From positions 186,001 through 250,000 of the forward strand of contig JAPMXV010000003.1 in the NCBI GenBank assembly GCA_026936335.1: a stretch of DNA of 64,000 bases, written 5' to 3'. How positions within the stretch are numbered: the stretch's first letter is position 1; every line of letters begins with the position of its first letter. The position numbers were made by a program, and so were the translations under genes. This stretch comes from Mantamonas sphyraenae (taxonomy: Eukaryota > CRuMs > Mantamonadidae). This document shows, piece after piece, positions 29,070 through 37,826 of this stretch. The notes under the pieces were generated by a model. The model did not search any database. It was not told the origin of the DNA and worked only from the letters and a program-made list of their open reading frames with translations.

Positions 29070-30246
29070 TAGCAGCAGCAGTGTGTCAAGTGCCAATGCA
29101 GAAGAGGTGAAGGGGGCGCACACGGGCAAGAACGTGGACGAGGTGGACGAGGAGTTGCAAGGGTTGCTTGATCGAACCCCCGGGAAAATCCAGCACACGA
29201 TGTCGTCGTCGTCGTCGCTGTCGTCGCTGGCATCGGCAGGCACGGGGCCGGCTGTGCTCAAGACCCCGTCGCCCAAGACGCGTCTGACACGTGTGAACAG
29301 CACAAGCGGGGCAAGCGAGCCGCCCGACCTGGAGAACGTCGCCACCTTCTTGCTGGAGCTGCGCAACACACCCACCTCGGGCATAAGCCGCACCTCGTCG
29401 CCAGCCACCTCTGCACGCAGTTCACCCATGCTGAGCAGTTCGTCGAGTCTGCCGTCCGGATACGGCAGCCCGCCGATGAGTGGCAGCAGCGCACATGTCA
29501 ACCGGCATCATCACCCTCATCATCCGCACAGCCATCCGCTGCTGCCCTCCTCCTACATGGGTTCGCCCAGCATGTACTCTCCGGCGTCGATGACGGCTGC
29601 GTTGGGCAATCTGGAGGGCATTTACAAGTCGGTGGCCAGCATGGGTGGCGAGAAGAAGCAGGCTGGACGCAGGAGCAGTGTTGGGAACGCCGCGGGCTCG
29701 CGAAAAAGAGGGAAATCGAAAATCCGTTCGGCCGACAAGAAAAGGCCCGTGCGCAGCAGCAGTGTGGCCTCAGAGAGCGGCGACGAAGAGATGGAAAGCG
29801 GCAGTGGATCGCCGACGGGCACGCTGCCAAAGTCGCACGGCGTGCTGAAGCACATCATCCTGAACGAGACGCGTGTTCTGTTGTCCATGGATCCGGAGAT
29901 GGACGCACAGCCGGATTTGCGCTCGCAGCTGAAGGACGACTATGTTTTCTTCGATGCCAGTGCCCTGCAACGCATCTACACGACGGAGAAACGGACGTCG
30001 AAGCTGATCAAGCGAGAGACGCTGAAGCGGTACCTGCGCCGCATTTTCAGCCGCTGCTTTGAAGAGCGCGGCTGGGTGGCCATTCCCAAGGAGGGCATCC
30101 TGTGGTACATCAACGGACACGCAGGCGAGGAGGGGAACCAAGTGCCGCCTGTGCTCAGCGCCTCCAAGAAGCGCAAGCTGCCCTCGGCGCCGATGGAGAC
30201 GCTGCCCAGCGAAGAGGATGTCCAAAGCAAGCGTCAGCGCGTGTGA
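28837..30246 (+). CDS. Ser-rich nuclear-type protein, unrecognised
   Basis: 469 residues from the ATG at 28837. An in-frame ATG lies at 28743 and cannot be excluded, but the sequence between is a run of near-tandem GGTCGAT units and reads poorly. The first 330 residues are Ser/Pro/Gly-rich with a His-rich patch and several RRSSV- and RSSSV-type basophilic kinase sites. The C-terminal 130 residues (from about HGVLKHIILNETRVLL) look folded: hydrophobic and charged residues alternate, including TLKRYLRRIFSRCFEERGWVAI. Basic clusters (SRKRGKSKIR, KKRK, KRQRV) suggest the nucleus. The ordered tail is the part to search with. I recognise no family. Confidence 0.6.
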
Positions 30247-30490
30247 ACCTTGTCGCCACTCGCCCAGACGCCATGAGTGTCTGCACAGCCTCGCCGCCAT
30301 GCACATGACGAGCAGAGTGACATGTACGTATGGGGATGAGCAAAAGGGAAAAGGAGGAGGAATGTACGCGTTGAACGGTGTGTTTGTTGTTGTGTGGAGG
30401 GAAATCCGCGCCAACCCACGGATTTTTCCCTCTCCGCCGAAAATCGCGCGCGGGTTTCCCGCCAAAAATTTCCAGGGCCCGCTTGCGTGG

Positions 30491-30952
30491 ATGTGGGACC
30501 CGCTGGCGCCACGCCCAATGCGCCATCACGACCGGCGGTGGCAGCGCCTGCAGCGCCTGCGCTACGGACGAGGCGAGGAGGAAGAGGAGGAAGAGGAGGA
30601 AGAGGAGAAGGACAGGCACGCGTCAGGGGAGCGGGTGATCAGGGCTGACATTAGCATGGACAGCTCGACACTCAGCATCGAGGAGGAGGGTGAAGACAGC
30701 AGCGGGACAGACGATACACACAATCATAACCTGAGCCAGGACGGCTCCACAGACTCTTATTTATTCCATGACGGTGGTGAGGGGCCCGAAGACGAGCAGT
30801 ACGTCGACGACACAGCCTCCACCAGCTCAACAGACCACAGACGCAAACGTACGCGCGATCATATGCTCGAGGAAGCATCCGTGGACGACGAGGACATTTC
30901 CGAGTGGAGTGCAAGTGTGCATTCAGCCAAACGCAGCCGCGTGTCGCAATGA
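30491..30952 (+). CDS. Small acidic Ser/Asp-rich protein, unrecognised
   Basis: 153 residues from the ATG at 30491; a second in-frame ATG lies at 30518. The N-terminus is Arg-rich, then an 11-Glu run, then Ser/Asp/Glu-rich sequence with DDTHNHNLSQDGSTDS and a basic HRRKRTRDHMLEE. It may be disordered throughout. Coding status rests on the clean frame, neighbour spacing and codon use only. A Glu run can also arise from a GAG repeat, so this is a modest call. Confidence 0.4.
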   Translation: MWDPLAPRPMRHHDRRWQRLQRLRYGRGEEEEEEEEEEEKDRHASGERVIRADISMDSSTLSIEEEGEDSSGTDDTHNHNLSQDGSTDSYLFHDGGEGPEDEQYVDDTASTSSTDHRRKRTRDHMLEEASVDDEDISEWSASVHSAKRSRVSQ

Positions 30953-31091
30953 AGGAACATCCGCGGCTCCAGGAACAGCATCAAGACGACACCAGGCCAC
31001 TTCCGTGAACAGCCATGAACAAACAACACACAGGCACACGGCATCCCATCTTGCATCCAAACACTCATCCAAACAAGCACGAAATCAAGCT

Positions 31092-32545
31092 CTATTCGCT
31101 CGTGCCCTCCTCCGAAGTGGTGGAAGCAGAGGCAGAGGAGGAGGAGGAGGACAACGAAGAGTTGCCCTGCGTTTCCTCTGTGTCTTGTTGGGCCTCGTTG
31201 CCATCCTGGTCGACACCTGCCGCGGGCGGGTTGTCCTCCAGCTCGACGAGAAACTCCTTCATCTTGGACGAGTCCCAACCCGTGCCTGCGATGACCACAT
31301 CACACATGTACACGTACAAACTGGCCAACCGCGTGCACTCTGCGTGCCAATGGGCTACAGTGTCCTGCGAGGCGCCGTCGGCGCCCTTGTCGACGTCGCG
31401 GCGAGCCAGGTGCCACAGCATGTACGCAATCTCACAGGCAAAGGCCATGGCGAGCAGATGGGTGGAACTGTAGACACCTTCGTCGAGCATGAGACGAGTC
31501 TGTTCCTCCGAGTCGATCTCGTCACCCTCCTTGGGCTTGCCCGTGCGTTTGGGCTTGCCCTTGTTCTTCTTGCGCTTGGCATCCTGTTGCTTGACCAGGT
31601 CGTCCAGGTTCAAGCCAGCCAGCAACGAGCCGTCGTCGTCACTGGTGTCATTCTCCCGACCGCAGCTGCGTCGCAACACGCGCATGAGCAGCAGGTAGTT
31701 GAACCCCTCTTCCAGCGTCCCTTTCATCACTCCCAGGTTTGTCCAATCGTTGTTCGACCTCAACACACTCCCAATCATGTATCGGATCGCCCCCAGGCGC
31801 CACATCACTGCCTCTGTCGTCTCGGCCGACGTCACGTGGATCATTGCCAACACCTCTGGCGACCCTTGCACCCCTTCAATCGTGCTGAACCCTTCCTCTC
31901 GCTCCACCACACGCTGTGCATCTTCTGCATCCTGTGCAACCTGCACACACTCCAGACAAAGCGGACCCACGCTCTTCAGTCGCTTCAGAATCCTGTTCAG
32001 TGGCTTGCGGCTCTGTGGCGTCAGCTCGAACCCGCCGTCGATCATCATCGTCTGTGTTTGCCGTCCTGTGTCAAATTGTGTGCCTGCTTCCGCACCCATC
32101 CTCACCATGCACATTCAAAACAAGAAAGCCCCCACTTTCCTCCCTTCCCTCGTGCTGTGTATGCACCACCGTGTGCCATGCGTACCTCCTCCGCAAAGGT
32201 GAGCTCCATCATGGTTTCAATGTACGACTTTGTCAGCGTCATTTCTTTGCCATAGTCGATGAGTTGCAGGGCCACAGTGAGCTTCTGCTGGCCTCTGAGC
32301 AGCGTGTCCATATGCTTGGCTGCCCCTTCCTCCTGCAACACCCTCTTGCAGGTCGCCAGCATGGTTTTGATCTCCCGTGCCAGCTTGGCTTTGAATTCTC
32401 CAAGGGCACTCGTCTCCTGCTTTGCTTCGGCCTCGTCACCCGACCCGCTGCTGCTGCCCTCTGCAAACACGTTCTTCTTCGTCTCGCTGTCCTCCTTCTC
32501 CTTGCTTGGCATGGCCATCATTGTGGTGTCTTGTGTGCTGGACAT
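31092..32545 (-). CDS. Helical protein with Ser-rich tail, unrecognised
   Basis: Two exons, 32545-32186 and 32051-31092, total 479 residues; donor GTACGC, acceptor CACAG, joined in phase as FAEE-TMMID. Exon 1 encodes amphipathic helices (FKAKLAREIKTMLATCKRVLQ). Exon 2 holds more helices (RKPLNRILKRLKSVGPLCLECVQVAQDAEDAQRVV in two pieces, then HLLAMAFACEIAYMLWHLA), a Lys-rich linker and a Ser/Glu-rich tail. It looks like an all-alpha cytosolic protein. I recognise no family and see no catalytic motif. Its promoter region is shared with the divergent gene at 32734. Confidence 0.7.
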
Positions 32546-32733
32546 TCTTCTTCGGAGCTCGTGGCTCCATCTGCGCATGCATCCACACTCGCATGCCATT
32601 GCCTCGTCTCCCTTTCTTTCATGCAGAAAACACACGAACGATCAAAAGAATCCAACCCTGGGACAATCTGCCTCGGCATGGTTGCTGCACTCGCGTGGCA
32701 AACGCAACAACTCGCGTGGAGGGGACAGGGAGG

Positions 32734-35589
32734 ATGGATTTCGATTTCGACATGGACATGGACTTTATGTCCGGCATTGATGATCTGCTGGGAGGCATGG
32801 ATGACATCCTCGGTGGAGGTGATGCTCCCATGACCGGGTCCGTGAGTTTGGATAAACCTGCAGCGAAGCCCAAACCGGCAGCCGCCGCCCCTGCTCCAGC
32901 CCCCACGTCTGCGGCCAGCAACAGCTCGTTTGGCTCGTTTGACCTCGACAGCCTGAATTTGGACATGGATTTCGATTCCATGCTGGGCGACGATCTGGGC
33001 ATGGGTCTTTCGAGCACCACCAGTGCAGCACCCAGCTCCACGGCGGCGGCAACAACGGCCGGCAGCGACCCGTTGGCCTCCGGGTTGGACGACATGGGCA
33101 TGGATCTGGCCACCACCGCACCCGCAGCACTCGGCAGCCAAAGCGCAAAGGCCAGCACGCACGTTTCGGAAGCACACACGAGCTCTGTGGCGAAGGAAGA
33201 GCCCAAGGCGGTGGTTGAACCGGCAAAGGAAGCCAGGCGGGATTCGGATTTCGACGCCACGGGAACCACGTCCGCAGCGGCCACAGCGGGCACGGTGTCG
33301 AAGCGAAGCAAGCGGGACCCAGAGGCACGGAAGCGGGCAGAGGCAGAGCGGAAGCAAAAGGAGGCACGGGAAGAGGCAGCACGACAGGCGAGGGCGGAAC
33401 AGCAGCGGATTGAGGCCGCGGCCCAGGAAAAGATTCGGGCACAGAGAGAGGCCAAGGATCAGGCTCGCAAGGAGGAGGAGGAGCGGAAAATGGCAGCGGA
33501 AATGCAGCGGGTTGCGGCGGAGGAGGAAAAGAGGAGGCGGAAGGAGGAGCGACGTAGGGCACGGGAACGTGAGGAGGAGCAACGGGAACGAGATCGGGTG
33601 GTGGAGGAGCGTAGGAGGGCACGTGAGCAAGCCATGGAACAGAGACGTCGCCAGGAGGAGGCACGAAAGAGGTCATTGGCTCAGGCGGTGCCTGAGAAAC
33701 CAGCGGTGCCTCGATTCCACGTGGTGATGCCCAGCAAGCGCAACGCCACCCCGCAGCCGCCTCCGCCGCCGCCGGAAAAGCCAGGCGTGCCTCGTTTTCG
33801 CAACGTGGTGCCCAGCAAACCCGTGGAAGTGTACACAGACCCAACTCCGCAGGAGATGGTTGCCCAACGGCGTGCTGCACGTCGTCATCGTAACAAGGAG
33901 ATGCAGCGTGTCAAGCGCGCCGCCCAGCAGTTTCACAAACACAAGGTGGCCAAGCGTCAGGTGGAACGCAGGGAATCTCGTCAGGATCGCCAGCGCGAAG
34001 TATACATTCAAGCCCTGGAGGAGGGCAACCAGGCTCTGGAGGAGGATGTGGCACAAGTCATCGAATTGCGTCGCGAACGCATGTATCAGGCCTTGTACGG
34101 AGGTGGTCAACACAGTCAGCTTCATCATCACGGCGTCCAGCCTCGTGTCATGGGTGACGAGGCTGACGCGGGCTTGGGTGCCAGTGGATACCACCAGGGG
34201 CAGCAGCAGCATCGTGGGCGAGTGAGCAATGTGGCCATGGCATGGGGTCTGGCACCACCCGCGCCATTCCCATCCAAAGAGGCGCTACGCAAATTTCGTA
34301 CACCTCACATGTGGGCAGGACCGGCTGTGGAGGCGTCGCGGCAATGGAAGCGTCAGCAGTGGGCGCAGAGGCAGACCGAGGAGGACGAGGACGGCGCCGG
34401 CGGCGTAGGGGAGGGTGTGTGGGGCGATGGAATCGGTGGTGACATGGATAGCAAGGGCGAGTATTTGGTGGACGAGTTGACCACAGATGCGTCGGTGGAC
34501 ACAGAGGCGTTTGAAACACTTGCTGGTCAGCTGCAGCGCGAGTTTGGTGGCCGCGGGTCGCCGTATGCACAACCACGTACACAGAATGCCAGTCTGATGA
34601 TGAGTATGATGTCGCACAGTCGCGAGAGGGGTGACAATGGAGAGCAGTGGGGTGTCATGCACGACGGCAAGGGAGCACATGTGCACGACGATGACGAAGA
34701 TGATGACGATGACGATGACGATGAGGGTGACAAGGACGAGGATGATGGCGACGATGGGAACCAGGGCAGTCGAAATCGGTCGCATGGAAGCCGAAGCAGC
34801 AGCAAAGAGAACCACGGACGGGAAGAGGAAGGTGGACGCAGCACTGGGAACAGACGGGCACGTCGCAGGGGCTCGCAATCGTCGGGAGGACGTGCAAAAA
34901 CCGGTCGCCGTGGCTCGATATCGTCGTTGGGCGGCCACAAGAGTCGGCGTGGGAATCCACTGCTGGACAACACGACGATGGCGCGGGCCATCCTGGACAC
35001 GGAGCGCAGCTTTTCCAGCGACGCCATCTACTACCAGGACGCCACGGGGGCAATGTTGGACACCAGCGAATCGGAATTGAGTGCCAACGAAGGCGGTGGA
35101 GGTGGCGGTGGCGGTGGCTCATCATCGCACCACACGGTGGCGACGCGACGATCAGGCCATCGTGCGCGGCCGTCGAGTGCACGCAGCAGGGGCGGGCGTC
35201 GTGGACGGGCGGCACACAACAACACAATGGCCAGCACAGCCGCACTGGAGAGCACCGAGCGAACAGATGTGGACATGGACTTTGTGCGGGCACTGCAAAG
35301 CAAGCTGGCAGCGTTGGCCGCTCAGCAGGAGGCGGCAGAACGCCAAGCACAGGCGCAGGCACAGGCACAGGCGCAGGCGAAAGCTCAGGCCAAAGCAAGT
35401 GTGCGCGTGGCACGTATGGAAAGGGATGGCCACCAGGGAGTGGACGCGCAGGCGCCCAGGTACAAGTCGGTCGTCCTGCGCAAGGAACGTTCTGAAGAGG
35501 GACGCAGCACAACGACGGGAACAAGGAATCGAGAGGATGCATTGGGTATGTTTGGCATTCGTACGACGCGGACAGGGAGTACGCGTTGA
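32734..35589 (+). CDS. Large coiled-coil, low-complexity protein, unrecognised
   Basis: Single exon, 951 residues. The N-terminus is a striking acidic-hydrophobic repeat (MDFDFDMDMDFMSGIDDLLGG, recurring later as LDSLNLDMDFDSMLGDDL), the type of short motif used by activation domains or endocytic adaptors. An Ala/Glu/Arg-rich coiled coil spans about 190-315. Two related Pro-rich segments follow (VPRFHVVMPSK and VPRFRNVVPSK), then a basic helical region and long disordered acidic, Arg/Ser-rich and poly-Gly stretches, ending in an Ala/Gln coil. No enzyme motif is visible. Scaffold or RNA-granule roles are possible but unsupported. Its stop is only 9 bases from the convergent stop at 35599. Confidence 0.7.
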   Translation: MDFDFDMDMDFMSGIDDLLGGMDDILGGGDAPMTGSVSLDKPAAKPKPAAAAPAPAPTSAASNSSFGSFDLDSLNLDMDFDSMLGDDLGMGLSSTTSAAPSSTAAATTAGSDPLASGLDDMGMDLATTAPAALGSQSAKASTHVSEAHTSSVAKEEPKAVVEPAKEARRDSDFDATGTTSAAATAGTVSKRSKRDPEARKRAEAERKQKEAREEAARQARAEQQRIEAAAQEKIRAQREAKDQARKEEEERKMAAEMQRVAAEEEKRRRKEERRRAREREEEQRERDRVVEERRRAREQAMEQRRRQEEARKRSLAQAVPEKPAVPRFHVVMPSKRNATPQPPPPPPEKPGVPRFRNVVPSKPVEVYTDPTPQEMVAQRRAARRHRNKEMQRVKRAAQQFHKHKVAKRQVERRESRQDRQREVYIQALEEGNQALEEDVAQVIELRRERMYQALYGGGQHSQLHHHGVQPRVMGDEADAGLGASGYHQGQQQHRGRVSNVAMAWGLAPPAPFPSKEALRKFRTPHMWAGPAVEASRQWKRQQWAQRQTEEDEDGAGGVGEGVWGDGIGGDMDSKGEYLVDELTTDASVDTEAFETLAGQLQREFGGRGSPYAQPRTQNASLMMSMMSHSRERGDNGEQWGVMHDGKGAHVHDDDEDDDDDDDDEGDKDEDDGDDGNQGSRNRSHGSRSSSKENHGREEEGGRSTGNRRARRRGSQSSGGRAKTGRRGSISSLGGHKSRRGNPLLDNTTMARAILDTERSFSSDAIYYQDATGAMLDTSESELSANEGGGGGGGGGSSSHHTVATRRSGHRARPSSARSRGGRRGRAAHNNTMASTAALESTERTDVDMDFVRALQSKLAALAAQQEAAERQAQAQAQAQAQAKAQAKASVRVARMERDGHQGVDAQAPRYKSVVLRKERSEEGRSTTTGTRNREDALGMFGIRTTRTGSTR

Positions 35590-35598
35590 GCTCGATTT

Positions 35599-37740
35599 CT
35601 ACGACGCGGCGGTTGTTCCACTCTGGGATCCCGTCGGCCCGATGTAGCTGATGTAGAACGTGAACGTGATGTTGATGGCATACAAAATGACAAATGGGAT
35701 GGCCATGATAAAGTAGTTGCGTCCTTCTTCCAGCCGCGTGGCAATGAAGCGGAGCATTTGCAGGTCGGTGATATCCTCCACTTCCTGCGCCTTGCGCAGC
35801 TTGTACTTCCAGATCTTCCACACCATCAGTGTCTCCAGGCAGGCCATGAATAGTACCACCAGGTACTTGAGCTCCACAATGCCCAAAGAGTGTGCATCGA
35901 GGCCATACGAGACCGTGCGGTTCCTGTCAACGCTGAGGACGAAAAAGTCCATGAGGAGAGTGACCATAAGGACGATGACACCAATGATCTCTGTGATGGC
36001 ATCCTGTGCTCCGTGCTGCAGGTGCAACTGCAGCATTTCTGCCTCTGTAGCGCGTCCCTCGTCCGAAGTGATGCCCATGCAGTCGGTCACGCGGCGCAAC
36101 GTGAGCGAGAAGCAGTTCATGCCCCAATCCCACAGCATGCCAGAATTGCGCAGCACAGCGCGTGCAGATTGGATGATGAGAAGAAAGAGAAAGTTCAGGT
36201 CAAGCTGGCTTTGGTCGCCGGACCAGAGGAAAATGAGGTCGACAATGAGTGCATCACACATTTGGAAAATGAACAACGACTCGATGGCCTCTGTTTTTGT
36301 GCGAGTGGCACAGCGGAAGTAACGGTAGGCCAGAGGTGTGATGATCACACTCATGGCCAGCTGGTAGCCAATGGTGAGCAGAAGGATGCTTTGCACGTCC
36401 TTCACGGCAATCAAGTTGTTGATCACAATGTGCGGGAGAGCGCCGACGGCAGTGACCATCCACCAGAAGCCTCCCACAACGTAGCCGAGGTTGTGGCGAA
36501 TGTAGCGATACGACTCTAGCACAGCGGTCATGGACGGGATGATGAACACCGTGTAGAAGAGCGCCCAGACGATATCAAAAGGGATGATGTTGTGCAAAAG
36601 GCCGAGTCCAAGTGCGATAGTGCCTGTTGTGGCAAAGCCTGTGGTCCAGCCGAGGAGGGAAGACTGCGGTTTGCGGCCAGGAATGCGCGGGGTCAACCCA
36701 GCTTCCAGGGCGTTGTTCGCTGCCGTGCGGGTCAGTGAATGCAACTTGACTTGGCCCAGGTGCTTGTTGCTTGCGTCACCAGCCACCATGCCTTTTACGT
36801 AGGCGAGGGAGCGTGTGCTGGTCGACCCGGCGATCTCCTCGCTGGCGTTGGAGTCGGTTTCGTTCGCGAACCAGTTGCCTGCCATGGGCACACTGGCAGT
36901 GTTGGGACGACTAGAGTGCCTCTCAACGTCGCCACTACGCACACCAGCAGCCGACTTTGCACTTGTGGTGGTGTCTGGGCGATGGCCGCCGGCGCGAGCG
37001 GGGCTTGAAGGTTCCGAGGGCGCAAGGGAGGCAGTTTCCACGCCGCCGCGCTGGACCGTCGCAGTGGGCGACACCGTGTCCTCTGTGGGTTGACCGCCGG
37101 TGCCCACGTCATCAGGGTTGGCGGAATGCGTGGAGGATACAGAGGCCGAGTCGCTGCTTCCCTCCGATGGCATGGGGGCGATGGCGTTTGCCGGGGCCTT
37201 GAAAAAAGGAAGGGTTCCGTGCTGGTATTTGTAGCGAGCGGCGTAATAGTAAAACGGCAGCAACCAGGCAATGTAGCTGAAGAAGCGGATGTCGACGAAC
37301 GGTGGGATGTTGTTTACGTGGATGGCCAGCGGGTAGATTGCTGTGTAAAGGCAGAAGATGCCTATGTACATGAAACGGGTCTCGCGGCGCGAGAGGACGG
37401 TGGAATCATACTTGATGCACACACTGTGGCACAGAATGACAGGGAAAAACGTAAAACACAGCGTGTATGGGTAGGAACGCCATGTGCGCGTGTTGATGAG
37501 CCTGTCCTCGATGACTAGAGTGCCAAAATATGCCAGCAGAGGCAGCGCAAAGGTTGGAAACACAAGCAGCTGCACAAGCACAGACACAATTCGGCGCACA
37601 CACAAAACCTTCTGGTGCGCCTCACTCTTCACCGGGATGGGCTGCGGCGTGTCCGTTTTGGTGGGGCACACGGACCGCATGGCGAACGACGGACGCTGGA
37701 ATTGTTGGGTGCCTCTGAGCAAGCGTTGACGCGGCGACAT
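35599..37740 (-). CDS. Polytopic membrane protein, tandem paralogue A, unrecognised
   Basis: Single exon, 713 residues. Four hydrophobic helices occur at about 55-190 (including LLVFPTFALPLLAYFGTLVI and LCFTFFPVILCHSVC), then a disordered loop of about 180 residues, then six to eight further helices from about 375 to the end (including GGFWWMVTAVGALPHIVI, LFIFQMCDALIVDLIFLW and ITEIIGVIVLMVTLLMDFFV). Few charges lie in the helices apart from scattered Asp/Glu/Arg. The layout resembles no transporter or receptor I know. The neighbour at 37827-39926 is the same family in the same orientation. About 355 bases near the 3' end are almost identical between the two. Start chosen at MSPRQRLLRG, the first in-frame ATG after the neighbour's stop. 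Confidence 0.75.
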   Translation of the reverse strand: MSPRQRLLRGTQQFQRPSFAMRSVCPTKTDTPQPIPVKSEAHQKVLCVRRIVSVLVQLLVFPTFALPLLAYFGTLVIEDRLINTRTWRSYPYTLCFTFFPVILCHSVCIKYDSTVLSRRETRFMYIGIFCLYTAIYPLAIHVNNIPPFVDIRFFSYIAWLLPFYYYAARYKYQHGTLPFFKAPANAIAPMPSEGSSDSASVSSTHSANPDDVGTGGQPTEDTVSPTATVQRGGVETASLAPSEPSSPARAGGHRPDTTTSAKSAAGVRSGDVERHSSRPNTASVPMAGNWFANETDSNASEEIAGSTSTRSLAYVKGMVAGDASNKHLGQVKLHSLTRTAANNALEAGLTPRIPGRKPQSSLLGWTTGFATTGTIALGLGLLHNIIPFDIVWALFYTVFIIPSMTAVLESYRYIRHNLGYVVGGFWWMVTAVGALPHIVINNLIAVKDVQSILLLTIGYQLAMSVIITPLAYRYFRCATRTKTEAIESLFIFQMCDALIVDLIFLWSGDQSQLDLNFLFLLIIQSARAVLRNSGMLWDWGMNCFSLTLRRVTDCMGITSDEGRATEAEMLQLHLQHGAQDAITEIIGVIVLMVTLLMDFFVLSVDRNRTVSYGLDAHSLGIVELKYLVVLFMACLETLMVWKIWKYKLRKAQEVEDITDLQMLRFIATRLEEGRNYFIMAIPFVILYAINITFTFYISYIGPTGSQSGTTAAS
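35691..36045. repeat. Near-identical segment, copy 1 (pairs with 37906-38260)
   Basis: About 355 bases of paralogue A match paralogue B with roughly a dozen differences, seven of them in one 15-base cluster. Synonymous positions are conserved too, unlike the flanking coding sequence. Confidence 0.85.
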
Positions 37741-37826
37741 GTTGTGGGAGGAGGCAGGAGGGGGAAAGGAGGGAAGGGGAAACACACAGGTGTGTTCATT
37801 GTCCGACAATCCGAAGCATGTCCTCG

